A DNA stretch of 64,000 bases from an uncultured Polaribacter sp. (GCF_947496195.1 NZ_CANMBY010000004.1:117027-181026); one strand, 5' to 3'; positions 17,893-27,950 are shown, counted from the stretch's first letter. A program made the numbers and translations. The notes: generated by a model not told the origin, from the sequence alone.

Positions 17893-18396
17893 ATGATTGA
17901 AGCAATTGAGAAAAATTTAGAAAAAGGAAAACATTTAATAACAAAAATTTCTAACCAACAATATTCAGATAGTTCAGTAGCACCTTATTACTCTAGTATA
18001 GGATGTCATATGAGACATATACTAGATGTTTTTTCTTGTGTTTTAGAAGGATATAAGAATAATCATATAGATTTAACTATAAGAAAAAGAGACATTAGTG
18101 CTGAATTAGATACTAATGTTTGTGAAAAATATTTTTCTACAATTATAGCACAGTTGCAATTATTAAAGCCAGAAGATTTATTACAAAATATAAAAGTAAC
18201 AGATGATTTAGGCTTAGGAAAAACAACAGTAAATTACACTTTAGGGGCAATTTTAATGCAAGCTCATAGTCATGCAATACATCATTATGCTAGTATTGGG
18301 TATATTATTTATCAGTTAGGTATTGAGTTGCCAGATTCAGATTTTGGTTTTAACCCAACCACACCCAAAAAGAATTTATCTAAAGTGAATTCTTAA
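17893..18396 (+). CDS. DinB-like four-helix metal-binding protein
   Basis: 167 residues, all alpha. H39 and H42 in GCHMRHILD and the H124/H126/H129/H130 group in QAHSHAIHHYASIG supply the metal-binding histidines of the DinB/YfiT superfamily. Members include thiol-dependent S-transferases and bacillithiol transferases, but many are uncharacterised. No membrane segment. It stands alone between two minus-strand units. Substrate unknown; superfamily call confident. Confidence 0.82.
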   Translation: MIEAIEKNLEKGKHLITKISNQQYSDSSVAPYYSSIGCHMRHILDVFSCVLEGYKNNHIDLTIRKRDISAELDTNVCEKYFSTIIAQLQLLKPEDLLQNIKVTDDLGLGKTTVNYTLGAILMQAHSHAIHHYASIGYIIYQLGIELPDSDFGFNPTTPKKNLSKVNS

Positions 18397-18403
18397 TTAC
18401 TAG

Positions 18404-19459
18404 CTAGACAATTTTAGAGTACATCTTAACTTTTTTAGTATATGCTCTGAGCTCAAACATTTCAGCAATAAATTTTCTAACGCTTTTATAAGGAATTTTA
18501 TGTTGATTATGATTTGTTATAGCAATATCATATAAACTTTTCCAATGTGTTCTAATTGCTTTTAAAGCTTTAAAATAAGACGAACTATTTGTATCATAAA
18601 TATGTGTAGGTTCAGCTATAATTCCGTTAATTTCTAAAACTTTAAAATTTTCTCCCTTTTCTAATTCAGAAAATGTATTGTATTTTAAATCTATTCTACC
18701 ATAAAACCAACCAGGTATAGATTTACTTAAATCATCAAAAGTTTCTTCTAATTCTTTGCTTATTAAATGATTACCATTTAAAAATTGAGTGCCTTTACAA
18801 TGGTTGCCAATAACAGATAAAAGTAATTCTTCATTTTTTTTTGGAACACTATTTAAGGTTGTTTGATGTAATTCTTCTAAGATATTAATATATAATTTAG
18901 CTCTTAAGTCTTTTGCAATTAAGGCTTTTAAAGTAGATTTTCCATCACCTTTAACCGTTAAAAATTTTTTTAAAGTTATCGATGTTATTTTACCTTTTTC
19001 ATCATTTGGGTTTCTTGAATAAAATATACCACATTCATTTTTGTAATGTATGTATTCTTGAATAATTGTATTTACTGGATATTTATTTAAATACAACTTT
19101 AACTCATCAATACCATTTATTTTTTTTACTAATAAACCCCTAAATCCTACATCAGGCTTTACAATTAGTGGAAAATATAATCCAGCTTTTTCTAAGCTTA
19201 GTAAAGTGTTATTTATTTCTGAATTAGCAACATGTAATATGCTTTTTGGTTTGTATTTATCTGGTATTAAACCTAAAGTAGTGAATTTACTTTCAGTTCC
19301 ATTTCCTGAACTTTTAATAGAAGGGTTTGCTGCACTAAAAAAAGCTGCATGTTTTGCTTTTGCTGCAAGATAAAATGCATAAGGTAGATTTGGAATATAA
19401 AACATAGATGATGGCCAGTATTCCCAATTTAAAATCTTATGTAATTTATTTATATTCAA
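18404..19459 (-). CDS. ATP-grasp domain ligase, D-alanine--D-alanine ligase-like
   Basis: 351 residues. The ATP-grasp core includes FPLIVKPDVGFRGLLVKKI (about 96-114), the IIQEYIHYKNECGIFYSR strand with the conserved Glu, and a late VLEINGIIAEPTHIYD segment with the Mg-binding Glu-x-Asn. It is not a standard Ddl, because the N-terminal domain differs. It likely joins a carboxylate to an amine; the substrate is unknown. It follows MurQ and a DUF6095 protein with only 3 bp spacing, hinting at cell-wall amino sugar or peptide recycling. Confidence 0.8.
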   Translation of the reverse strand: MNINKLHKILNWEYWPSSMFYIPNLPYAFYLAAKAKHAAFFSAANPSIKSSGNGTESKFTTLGLIPDKYKPKSILHVANSEINNTLLSLEKAGLYFPLIVKPDVGFRGLLVKKINGIDELKLYLNKYPVNTIIQEYIHYKNECGIFYSRNPNDEKGKITSITLKKFLTVKGDGKSTLKALIAKDLRAKLYINILEELHQTTLNSVPKKNEELLLSVIGNHCKGTQFLNGNHLISKELEETFDDLSKSIPGWFYGRIDLKYNTFSELEKGENFKVLEINGIIAEPTHIYDTNSSSYFKALKAIRTHWKSLYDIAITNHNQHKIPYKSVRKFIAEMFELRAYTKKVKMYSKIV

Positions 19460-19462
19460 AAG

Positions 19463-19708
19463 TTACTTAGAATTAAAAATAGAATTGCTAATTACTTTAA
19501 AAGTTTTAAAAGCAAAGTAAATTGTGTAAATAAGTAATAAACAACCAGCAGCTATAAGAACATATGCTAAATAAAGTTTTGGAGCTTCTGTAAATTTATC
19601 TATTGCTTTAAACCCCATAGTTATAATGATAGGAGAAGCAATAAAAAGTAACAATAAAACCCCTAATCTAATTAATCCTTTACCTAATAAATTAATATTT
19701 GTACTCAT
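19463..19708 (-). CDS. Small membrane protein, DUF6095 type
   Basis: 81 residues with two membrane helices (about 9-32 and 44-66) and a short basic tail. From memory it matches DUF6095, a Bacteroidota family found next to murQ. Its start overlaps the murQ stop by 4 bp, so translation is coupled. Function unknown. Confidence 0.75.
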   Translation of the reverse strand: MSTNINLLGKGLIRLGVLLLLFIASPIIITMGFKAIDKFTEAPKLYLAYVLIAAGCLLLIYTIYFAFKTFKVISNSIFNSK

Positions 19709-20520
19709 CCTTTATAATTTTCTATTGCATTTCTAACACTACCATATTTCTCTAATAAAACAGCTGCTTTTTGTTTGTCTATATTTAGCGCATTTACTAA
19801 CATTTTTTCTCCTCTATCCACTAATTTATTATTAGATAGTTGCATGTCTACCATTTTATTACCCTTTACTTTTCCTAATTGAATCATAGCAGTAGTAGAC
19901 AACATATTTAAAACTAGTTTTTGTGCTGTACCAGCTTTCATTCTAGAGCTTCCAGTAACAAATTCAGGACCAACAACCACTTCTATAGGATATTGTGCAA
20001 CTTTAGCTAAAGGACTATTTTTATTACAAGTAATACAGCCTGTTATAATATTTTTTTTATTACTCGCTTCTAGTGCTGAAATAACATAGGGTGTTGTTCC
20101 TGATGCAGCAATACCAACTACTACATCTTTATTAGAAATAGTATGTTCTTGCAAATCTAACCAACCTTGGCTTTTAGAATCTTCTGCAAACTCTACAGCT
20201 TTTCTAATGGCATAATCTCCACCAGCAATTAACCCTACAACTAATTCATGTGGTACACCAAATGTAGGTGGACATTCAGAAGCATCTACAATACCAAGTC
20301 TACCAGAAGTACCTGCTCCTAAATAAAAAAGTCTACCTCCTTTTTTTAATTGATTTACAATCTGCTTAGTAAGCGCTTCTATTTGAGGCAAGCTTTTTTC
20401 TACAGCTAAGGGTACTGTTTTATCTTCGTTGTTAATGTTTTGTAATAATTCTTTTACAGTCATCTTTTCTAGATGATTGTATTTAGAATCTTGCTCTGTA
20501 GTCTTTGTAAACGTCATCAT
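19705..20520 (-). CDS. murQ: N-acetylmuramic acid 6-phosphate etherase
   Basis: 271 residues with an N-terminal SIS domain. GAGTSGRLGIVDASECPPTFG (about 68-88) is the MurQ signature, and GSSRMKAGTAQKLVLNMLST the second conserved block. The enzyme cleaves the lactyl ether of MurNAc-6-phosphate to GlcNAc-6-phosphate in cell-wall recycling. Two ATGs begin the frame (20520 and 20517). A -7 element TATTTTTG ends one base before the first, so the second may be the true, leaderless start. It is co-transcribed with DUF6095 and an ATP-grasp ligase. Confidence 0.95.
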   Translation of the reverse strand: MMTFTKTTEQDSKYNHLEKMTVKELLQNINNEDKTVPLAVEKSLPQIEALTKQIVNQLKKGGRLFYLGAGTSGRLGIVDASECPPTFGVPHELVVGLIAGGDYAIRKAVEFAEDSKSQGWLDLQEHTISNKDVVVGIAASGTTPYVISALEASNKKNIITGCITCNKNSPLAKVAQYPIEVVVGPEFVTGSSRMKAGTAQKLVLNMLSTTAMIQLGKVKGNKMVDMQLSNNKLVDRGEKMLVNALNIDKQKAAVLLEKYGSVRNAIENYKG

Positions 20521-20521
20521 T

Positions 20522-20529
20522 CAAAAATA
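20522..20529 (-). promoter_or_regulatory. -7 element immediately before murQ
   Basis: On the minus strand this reads TATTTTTG, followed by A and then ATGATG. With initiation about 4-6 nt beyond the element, transcription would begin at or inside the start codons, predicting a leaderless mRNA. Confidence 0.45.
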
Positions 20530-20571
20530 CATTTTTTATCATATGTTTGAATGAAAACCGAAAAAAGTTAT

Positions 20572-21402
20572 CTAATTCTTATCTTCTAAAAATATAGTAT
20601 ATGTATCTGTTTCAGAAATATGAAAGTAGCCTAAAGGAAAATTTTCTTCGTTTGTTGTGTTAATCATATTACCTAATAAAGAAGAAGGAACTGTTTCAAA
20701 AGGTCCACCTGCATTTTGTCCACTTTGATTAATTAAAACTCTGAAGTATGTGAAATATTCTTTAGTAATACCAGACATTTTAATTTTTACAGCAGTAGGA
20801 ACTTTTAAATCATCTTCTGAATAAAAGTAAGAAAAGTTATAATCTGCTCCATTAAAAAAACGATCTTCTATGGCTAAAAATAAATTATTTGTAAAATCAA
20901 ATAAGTAATAGTTTTCTTCATTAGCATCATCTTTAAATGAAATTTTTAACTCTGTTTCATTACCAGAAAATAAAGTTTCATCTCCTTGTGTTACAGAGGT
21001 TAAAGGCGTTGACTTTATTTTTGTAGCTGTACCTTTATAAGTTTCATTATCATAAATAACAGTAAGTTCGTAAGTTACATTATCAGCAGGAATAAAAGAG
21101 TTTATTGGTTCATAGTCTCCATCAGCATTTGTGTCAGAAAAATTAATTACAGAGTTGTCTGATAAATTGGTTAGAAATACTGTTGCATTTAAAGCAGCAG
21201 GAATAACATCATCAAAATAATCTGCAGATAATCTGAGTTTAACTACTGTATTTGCAGTAACTGGATTTTCATCAAAAAACACTTCAAAAGAAGCATCTAT
21301 GATTAATTTAGGAGGAATACTTGGTACATCTACATCTACTACTTTTTCGCAGTTTGAGAAAAAGAACATCAATAAAATGGGTAATATATATATCTTTTTC
21401 AT
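20572..21402 (-). CDS. DUF4249 outer-membrane-associated lipoprotein
   Basis: 276 residues. The N-terminal signal ends in FFFSNCEKVVDVDVP, with C18 as lipidation site followed by the EKVVDVDVP motif typical of DUF4249. The rest is beta-rich, with immunoglobulin-like segments (VTYELTVIYDNETYKGTATK). These lipoproteins always seem to accompany a TonB-dependent receptor and probably act as its surface partner. Here the receptor lies 4 bp upstream. Ligand unknown. Confidence 0.88.
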   Translation of the reverse strand: MKKIYILPILLMFFFSNCEKVVDVDVPSIPPKLIIDASFEVFFDENPVTANTVVKLRLSADYFDDVIPAALNATVFLTNLSDNSVINFSDTNADGDYEPINSFIPADNVTYELTVIYDNETYKGTATKIKSTPLTSVTQGDETLFSGNETELKISFKDDANEENYYLFDFTNNLFLAIEDRFFNGADYNFSYFYSEDDLKVPTAVKIKMSGITKEYFTYFRVLINQSGQNAGGPFETVPSSLLGNMINTTNEENFPLGYFHISETDTYTIFLEDKN

Positions 21403-21406
21403 CAGT

Positions 21407-23785
21407 TTAAAATTTAAAATTATAAGTTACAGAGGGCACAATACCAAAAATTGAAGTTTGTATTGCTTCGTTTCTTAATGTTTCTCTATTTTGTCTAAAA
21501 TTAATAGAAGCTGCATTTTGTCTACCATATAAATTGTAGATGCCAAAAACCCATTCTGCTTGCCATTTTCTGTTTTTGTTTTTTTCTGGAGTTAAGGTTG
21601 CAGAAATGTCAAATCTGTGATAAGCAGGTAATCTATCTGCATTTCTTCTATCATCATCAAAAATGGGAACATTTAAACCTTGTACTTCATATTGACCAAC
21701 AGGATAATTGGTAGGTTGCCCTGTTTGGAATAAAAAGTTTGCATTAAATGTCCATTTTTTTGATAATTCGTAACTAGCATTTAAAGATAAATCGTGAGTT
21801 TTATTAAAAGGTGTGCTGTACCATTTACCTTGATTAATTCCTGGTTCGTTAGCATTTCTTCCAGGTGTTTGTTGCTCTGATCTAGATAAAGTATAAGCTA
21901 ACCATCCTTTAAAATTGCCTTCGTTTTTCTTTAATAATACTTCTAAACCATAAGCTCTGGCTTGTCCATTTAAAATAACAGTTTCGATTTCGTTATTAGC
22001 AATTAAATTAGCACCATTTATATAGTCTATTCTATTTTGAATGTCTTTGTAAAAAACTTCTGTTTCTAAAGAATAATCACCTCCTTTTATAGATTTAAAA
22101 TAGCCAGCAGCAAATTGATCTAATTGTTGTGGTTTTATAAATCGTCCACTAGGTGCCCATACATCAAGTGGAGTAGGAGATGCTGTGTTAGATAATAAGT
22201 GTAAATATTGAGCCATTCTATTATAACTCAGTTTTACAGAAGATTCGTCACTTAATAAATAAGAAAGCGAAAATCTTGGTTCAAAATTATTAAAGCTTGC
22301 TAATACATCGCTTCTACTAAAACTTTCTGTACCTGTTGGAGTCGCAGATTCGTATTTTTTAAATTGTTGATTATAAATTACAGCTTCGTTATTTGCATAC
22401 ACATTAAGTTCATCTTGACCAAGTCTAGTAAAATTGCTAAAACGAAGTCCATATTGCAAAGTAAGTTTATCGCTTATTCTGTGTTCTGCATCTATGTAGG
22501 CTGCAAATTCATTAGCATATTTATCTATTAATTTTTCTGGTTGAATACCAGAATCTGGTCTATTAGGTATAATTTCTCCTGGATTAAATTTGATATATAT
22601 ATTATTAATACCATAATTTAAAGTGAAAGTATTATTTAAATAGTGTTTAAAATCGTATTTTAAATTGAAGTTTGTGATTCCAGAATCCCACTCAAAACCA
22701 ACAAAATCAAGAGTTAAACCATAGAAATAATCTGAATATATAAGAGAAAGGTTAGAAAAAAGCTTATCAGAAAACAGATGATTCCATCTTAAATTAAGAA
22801 CATTATTTCCATATTTATTTACAAAGTTATCACTGATTCCAAAAACATCTTTTCCAAAGTAAGTTGATAAGAATAAGTTGTTTTTTTCATTAAATCTATA
22901 ATTAACTTTACTGTTTAAATCGTAAAAATAAGCAGTATTATCGTTGTCAAAAAGTGGTAAAAATAAATGAGCATATGAAGCTCTACCACCTATTAAAAAA
23001 GAACTTTTTTCTTTCTCTATTGGTCCTTCTGCTAATAATCTACTTGAGACTAATCCAATGCCACCTGTAAGTTTAAATTCTTTACTGTTTCCTTCTTTTT
23101 GATATATGTCTAAAACAGAAGATAATCTTCCTCCATATCTAGCAGGAATTCCTCCTTTATATAATTTTACATCTTTAATTACATCTGGATTAAAAACCGA
23201 GAAAAAACCAAAAACATGTGAAGAGTTAAAAACGATAGCTTCATCTAACAATATTAAATTTTGATCTGCAGCACCACCTCTTACATTAAATCCTGAAGCG
23301 CCTTCACCTGCACTAGTAACTCCTGGTAAAAGAATAATTGACTTTATAATATCTGACTCACCTAAAACTACAGGTATTTGTTTTATAGTAGCTGAAGTAA
23401 GTTTATTCACACTCATTTGAGGTGTTTTAATATTTAGTTTTTCTATATCAGATTCAATAATAATTTCATCTAAACTTTCTGTTTCTTCTTCTAATTTAAA
23501 GTTCTTGGTAACATTTACAGTTAAGTTTAAGTTTTCTATTATCGATTTAAAACCTAAATAACTTATTTGAATTTTATAATTACCTTTAGGTACAGTTATA
23601 GAATAAAAACCATATTCGTTGGTAGTAGTTCCTGTTTTTAATTCTGGAAAATATACAGAAACTCCTATTAAAGTTTCATTAGAATTATTATCGTAAACAG
23701 TTCCGTTTATAGTTACTTTTTCTTGGGAGAAAAATATTTGAGCAACAAATAAAAAAAGAAAAGCAATATATTTTGAAGGGTTCAT
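21407..23785 (-). CDS. TonB-dependent outer membrane receptor
   Basis: 792 residues. Signal peptide, then a carboxypeptidase-regulatory-like domain (about 24-105, VTINGTVYDNNSNETLIGVSV), a plug domain (about 115-230, including GFNVRGGAADQNLILLDEA) and a C-terminal beta barrel ending in FGIVPSVTYNFKF with the terminal aromatic. It imports a ligand using TonB energy. It is paired with the DUF4249 lipoprotein downstream. Substrate specificity cannot be read; no adjacent glycosidase or sulfatase indicates a polysaccharide utilisation locus. Confidence 0.93.
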   Translation of the reverse strand: MNPSKYIAFLFLFVAQIFFSQEKVTINGTVYDNNSNETLIGVSVYFPELKTGTTTNEYGFYSITVPKGNYKIQISYLGFKSIIENLNLTVNVTKNFKLEEETESLDEIIIESDIEKLNIKTPQMSVNKLTSATIKQIPVVLGESDIIKSIILLPGVTSAGEGASGFNVRGGAADQNLILLDEAIVFNSSHVFGFFSVFNPDVIKDVKLYKGGIPARYGGRLSSVLDIYQKEGNSKEFKLTGGIGLVSSRLLAEGPIEKEKSSFLIGGRASYAHLFLPLFDNDNTAYFYDLNSKVNYRFNEKNNLFLSTYFGKDVFGISDNFVNKYGNNVLNLRWNHLFSDKLFSNLSLIYSDYFYGLTLDFVGFEWDSGITNFNLKYDFKHYLNNTFTLNYGINNIYIKFNPGEIIPNRPDSGIQPEKLIDKYANEFAAYIDAEHRISDKLTLQYGLRFSNFTRLGQDELNVYANNEAVIYNQQFKKYESATPTGTESFSRSDVLASFNNFEPRFSLSYLLSDESSVKLSYNRMAQYLHLLSNTASPTPLDVWAPSGRFIKPQQLDQFAAGYFKSIKGGDYSLETEVFYKDIQNRIDYINGANLIANNEIETVILNGQARAYGLEVLLKKNEGNFKGWLAYTLSRSEQQTPGRNANEPGINQGKWYSTPFNKTHDLSLNASYELSKKWTFNANFLFQTGQPTNYPVGQYEVQGLNVPIFDDDRRNADRLPAYHRFDISATLTPEKNKNRKWQAEWVFGIYNLYGRQNAASINFRQNRETLRNEAIQTSIFGIVPSVTYNFKF

Positions 23786-23817
23786 TTTTGTTTAAATTAT
23801 CTAAAAATTAACTCAAC

Positions 23818-23825
23818 AAAAATAC
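23818..23825 (-). promoter_or_regulatory. -7 element of the TonB receptor gene
   Basis: The minus strand reads TATTTTTG (plus strand CAAAAATA), 32 bp upstream of the ATG. It indicates that the receptor-lipoprotein pair has its own promoter in the 80-bp gap after the efflux operon. Confidence 0.5.
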
Positions 23826-23865
23826 AATTATATACTGATAAGAAAACGTTAAAAAGAATAGCTTT

Positions 23866-25323
23866 TTAATCGTAGATAATGTCATTAACCTCAATTTTTT
23901 TATTCTCTATAAAATCATATAAGGTTAATCTTCTTAAGGTGTAATAATCTACCCAAAATTTTTCTAAAGAATTTAAATAAGATAATACAGATCTGTCTTG
24001 TTCTTGAAGAGCAATGTTTAAATCTGTGATTGTTATTTTTCCTAAAACGAAACGCTTTTTAGCAATTTCGTATCTTTTTAAAGCAATTTCTTGAGCTTTT
24101 TTAGAAGTCTTTAAAAAATTACGTTGGTTTTGCCAGTTTAAGACATGTAAATAAATTTCTTGTTCAAACTCTTGTTGATCTATTTCAACATTTGTGTTTA
24201 CTAAATCTTTGTTTGCTTCTGCTAATTTTCTTCTAGATTTAGAAACTCCCCAATCTAAAATAGGAATACCTAATGAAAGTAAAACACTTTGTTGTTGATT
24301 AAAATCTTGAAATAAATTATTAATGTCATTACCTTGTTGAGAGATACCAAAATTAGCTCTTAAGCTCATTTGCAATCTATTATTTCCTCTCACTTCAGCA
24401 ACATCTTGTTCTGCTTGTAAACGTCTTCTTCTAAACTCTATTACTGCTTTTCTATTAGATTTGGCTTCTTCTAAGGCTTTTTCTACAGTTACAGTAAACG
24501 TTGTTAACTCTTTTGGAGTAGATAATAAAATATCTTCTGTATCTAGTGTTAAATACCTAGATAAATCTTGAGAAGCTCTTTTGAAATTGATTTCGTTAGT
24601 AATTACTTCATTTTCAGAGTTTAATACAGAAAGTTCTATTTGTAATAAATCATTTTCTGCAATTTTACCCATTTTATATCTACCTTTTGATATTTGAAAT
24701 AAGGTGTCTTGATTAGAAAAATTAGATTTGGCTATTCTTTTTTGAACTTGAGATTTTAATAAAGCAAAATATCTTCTACACGTATTTAAAGATATTTGCT
24801 CCATTCTTTCAATAAATTCTCTTTTAGCTTCTTCATATAACAATGGTTCTATTTCTTTTAACCATTTAAACTCATTGTAGAATAAAGAGTTTTGAAAATA
24901 GTTTAAAGAAAAAGGAATAACAGCGTAATTTGTTGCAGAAAATGGTTCAGATACATCAACTCTTTCTAGTTGAGAACTCACAGAAATTGTACCACCAGTT
25001 AAACCAATATTTTGATTAATAGAAAGTGTTCCATCAAAACGAATTTGATTTGTTCTTCTAAATCCATCAGAACCATCATCTAAAATAATTCTGTTAACAG
25101 AGTTTCTGTATTGTGGTAAAGTAGCATCAAACCTTAATTGAGGTAAAAAACGTGCTTTAAAGTTTCTATATCTCCAATAACTAGCTTGATTTTGGTTTAA
25201 CAAAGCTTTATAATCTGGAGAGTTCTTTTGTGCAATACTTATAGCTTCTTCTAAAGAAATTGGTCTTTGAGAATAGCTAGAAATAGATAATAAAATTGTA
25301 AAAAGAAAAAAGTATTTTTTCAT
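23866..25323 (-). CDS. TolC family outer membrane efflux protein
   Basis: 485 residues with a signal peptide (about 1-18) and the two internally repeated OEP domains: long helices and NxxR-type motifs such as ISLEEAISIAQKNSPDYKALLNQN near the N-terminus. It forms the trimeric outer-membrane duct for a tripartite exporter. It is the third gene of an operon with adaptor and permease, 2 bp after the permease. It probably exports a drug, peptide or lipid-like molecule; the substrate is unknown. Confidence 0.92.
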   Translation of the reverse strand: MKKYFFLFTILLSISSYSQRPISLEEAISIAQKNSPDYKALLNQNQASYWRYRNFKARFLPQLRFDATLPQYRNSVNRIILDDGSDGFRRTNQIRFDGTLSINQNIGLTGGTISVSSQLERVDVSEPFSATNYAVIPFSLNYFQNSLFYNEFKWLKEIEPLLYEEAKREFIERMEQISLNTCRRYFALLKSQVQKRIAKSNFSNQDTLFQISKGRYKMGKIAENDLLQIELSVLNSENEVITNEINFKRASQDLSRYLTLDTEDILLSTPKELTTFTVTVEKALEEAKSNRKAVIEFRRRRLQAEQDVAEVRGNNRLQMSLRANFGISQQGNDINNLFQDFNQQQSVLLSLGIPILDWGVSKSRRKLAEANKDLVNTNVEIDQQEFEQEIYLHVLNWQNQRNFLKTSKKAQEIALKRYEIAKKRFVLGKITITDLNIALQEQDRSVLSYLNSLEKFWVDYYTLRRLTLYDFIENKKIEVNDIIYD

Positions 25324-25325
25324 AG

Positions 25326-26696
25326 TTATTCGTGTCTAATAGCTTCAATAGGACTTTTGCTAGCTGCTGATTTTGCAGGTGCTATTCCAAAAATTAACCC
25401 AATTAATGTAGCTACAAAAAATGATAATAAAATTGAACTTAAAGAGAGTATGGTTTCTATACCTGTTGTAATTTCTAAAATATAGGAGGCAAGTACACCA
25501 AGTATAATTCCTATAATTCCACCTCCAATACTTACTAAAACAGATTCAGTTAAAAATTGAAGAATAACGTCTTCTTGTGTAGCTCCAATGGCTCTTATAA
25601 TTCCAATTTCTTTTGTTCTTTCTAAAACAGAAGCTAACATAATATTCATTATACCAATACCACCAATTAAAAGAGAGATACCAGCAATAATACTTAGTAC
25701 AATGTTAAATATTTGTTTTGTTTTCTGTTGCTGTTTTAAAAGCTGAATAGGTATAGAAATTTCGAAATCTAATACATCATTATGCCTTCTTTTAAGCATT
25801 CTACTTAAAACATCTGCAGTTGCATTTAACTCTTTAGAGTCATTAACTTGTACAATTAGTTTGTCTATTTGATGATAATTACCTCTTGGAATTTTTTTCT
25901 TAGGTCCTTGTTGGTTTCCCATAAAAATAACTCCACCACCACCAAAATCAATAGGTTTATCACTTATGATTTTTCGATCTTTGTATCTAACTAAAAAGGT
26001 TTTAGCTGGAATATAAATATCTAGATTCATATCTCTTATCCCTAAGTTTTCTTGTGCATTTTCAGAAACAAATTTTTCTTCTATAACACCAACAACTTGA
26101 AGCCAAACATCTTTTACTTTTATATTTTTTCCAATAGCACTTTCACCTGTAAATAATTTTTTCTCAATTTTTTTACCAATGATACAAACAGGCAAAGCAC
26201 TTTCTGATTGAGCTTCAGAAAAGTTTTTACCACTTTCTATATTAATATTTGCACTTGCAAAATATTCAGGGAAAACTCCAATTAATTTTACTGGATTTTG
26301 TCTTCCTTTTTTAATAACATAAGTTTCTAAAATGATTTCTGGACTAACAGATTTTATAGATGGTATATTTTTAGCAATACTTTCTACATCTAACATATCT
26401 AAACCTTTAGAAAAACGTTTAGATTCTGATGCCCCATCTTCATCTTCTTCTTGATTTTGATCTTCTTTTTCATCAGGAATTGGAGTAATTACAATGTTGT
26501 TTACACCAACTAATTCTAACTGAGCTAAAATTTCCTTTTCTGCACCATTACCAATTGCTAGCATAGTAATTACAGCAGCAACACCAAAAATTATTCCTAG
26601 AGAGGTTAAAAGTGTTCTAATTTTATTGGTAAGAATTACACGAACAGCTTCACTAAAATTAGATTTTAGTTTTTCTATATAGATTTTATCAAACAT
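25326..26696 (-). CDS. MacB-type ABC transporter permease (no ATPase domain)
   Basis: 456 residues. One N-terminal membrane helix (about 22-45, RTLLTSLGIIFGVAAVITMLAIG), a large periplasmic MacB_PCD domain (about 46-320) with an acidic insertion (DEKEDQNQEEDEDG), and a FtsX domain with three helices near 335-355, 382-408 and 420-445. The order matches MacB but without the fused nucleotide-binding domain. No separate ATPase lies in the operon, so it must be supplied from elsewhere or the complex lacks one. Confidence 0.92.
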   Translation of the reverse strand: MFDKIYIEKLKSNFSEAVRVILTNKIRTLLTSLGIIFGVAAVITMLAIGNGAEKEILAQLELVGVNNIVITPIPDEKEDQNQEEDEDGASESKRFSKGLDMLDVESIAKNIPSIKSVSPEIILETYVIKKGRQNPVKLIGVFPEYFASANINIESGKNFSEAQSESALPVCIIGKKIEKKLFTGESAIGKNIKVKDVWLQVVGVIEEKFVSENAQENLGIRDMNLDIYIPAKTFLVRYKDRKIISDKPIDFGGGGVIFMGNQQGPKKKIPRGNYHQIDKLIVQVNDSKELNATADVLSRMLKRRHNDVLDFEISIPIQLLKQQQKTKQIFNIVLSIIAGISLLIGGIGIMNIMLASVLERTKEIGIIRAIGATQEDVILQFLTESVLVSIGGGIIGIILGVLASYILEITTGIETILSLSSILLSFFVATLIGLIFGIAPAKSAASKSPIEAIRHE

Positions 26697-26702
26697 AAAA
26701 AA

Positions 26703-27950
26703 CTAGTTAAGTTTAGCGATTTGAGTAGCTTCATATCCTTTAGGTTTGTTTAAATAAACAACATCACCTTCAGCTAAACCTTCTTCAATAATTACAGCAT
26801 CATTATTAGAGTCACCAATTTTCACTTGTTTTTTAGCTATAGAAAAACCTGATTTTTTGTAGACGTAAGTAATAGAATCTTTAGAGAATACAGCTTCTAG
26901 AGGTACACTTAAAACATCTTTTCTTTCGAAAGTTAGTATTTTGTTTGAAGTAGTCATACCAGGTCTAATATTTTCATTTGTTCCATTAAGTTTTATCATT
27001 ACTTGAAAAACTTTAATATCTGAACCTCTTTTATTTTCACCAACATTAGCAACATCTGTTACAATACCATCTATAACAACATCAGGAAAAGCGTCAAAAC
27101 CAACTTTTACAGGCAGGTCTTTTTTAATTTTTCTAATATCAACTTCGTTAGCATAAGTTTTAGATTCCATTTTAGTTAAATCTGGTAGACTTGCAATAGA
27201 TGGATTCCATGGACTTATAGTAGAGCCTACTTTCTTTTTAGAACCATCCCAATTTTTATCGTAAGTAATCATTCCTTCACCATCAGAATAAATGGTGAAT
27301 GATTTTAATAGATCTAAAAGATCATCTAATTCTTTTCTAATTTTAGAAACTTCAGTACCAACCTCTACCATTTTAGCATTGGCTTGTCTCTTTTTAATGT
27401 TATAGTTTTCTTTTTTCTCTTTTAAATCTCTTTCTAATTTCTCTAGATTTATTTCTAATTTTTTTATAGTTGCAGGTGGTTCGTAAATAGACTGTTTTAA
27501 TTCTAGTCTAGTTTCTTCCATACTAAAGCTTAAATCTTTAATGGTATTTCTTTCTTGTTTTAGGCTTAAGGTAGTGTCTAACTGTTGTTGAGTAAATTTA
27601 GATAATGCAGTCTCTAAATTTAAACGAGCATCAATAATTTGTTCGTTTACGTCTGTTGGATCTAATCTTCCAACATAATCTCCCACTTTTACGATAGTTC
27701 CTTCTGGCACTAAATCTTGAATTTTAATATCCCTTAATCTAAATTTTCTTAGATTACTTGGTCCATTAATTTTCTTTAAACTAGTAGATTGTGCTTCTCC
27801 AGAAGTAATAACTTCACTGACAAAATTTCCTTTATTTACTTTAGTAGTTAAATATGTTTCACCTTCTGCTGGTGAAGAAAAAAAGTAATAGGCTAAAAAT
27901 AGGGCTACAATAACAACACTTGAAATAATAGCAATTTTTTTCTTATTCAT
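26703..27950 (-). CDS. Periplasmic adaptor (HlyD/MacA-type) of a tripartite efflux system
   Basis: 415 residues. An N-terminal membrane anchor (about 5-25) is followed by a biotinyl-lipoyl-like half (about 60-95), a long coiled-coil hairpin rich in Glu/Lys (about 100-215), a second lipoyl half and a beta-barrel/MP domain ending GDVVYLNKPKG. It links the inner-membrane permease to the TolC-like duct. It starts the three-gene operon, 6 bp before the permease. Confidence 0.92.
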   Translation of the reverse strand: MNKKKIAIISSVVIVALFLAYYFFSSPAEGETYLTTKVNKGNFVSEVITSGEAQSTSLKKINGPSNLRKFRLRDIKIQDLVPEGTIVKVGDYVGRLDPTDVNEQIIDARLNLETALSKFTQQQLDTTLSLKQERNTIKDLSFSMEETRLELKQSIYEPPATIKKLEINLEKLERDLKEKKENYNIKKRQANAKMVEVGTEVSKIRKELDDLLDLLKSFTIYSDGEGMITYDKNWDGSKKKVGSTISPWNPSIASLPDLTKMESKTYANEVDIRKIKKDLPVKVGFDAFPDVVIDGIVTDVANVGENKRGSDIKVFQVMIKLNGTNENIRPGMTTSNKILTFERKDVLSVPLEAVFSKDSITYVYKKSGFSIAKKQVKIGDSNNDAVIIEEGLAEGDVVYLNKPKGYEATQIAKLN

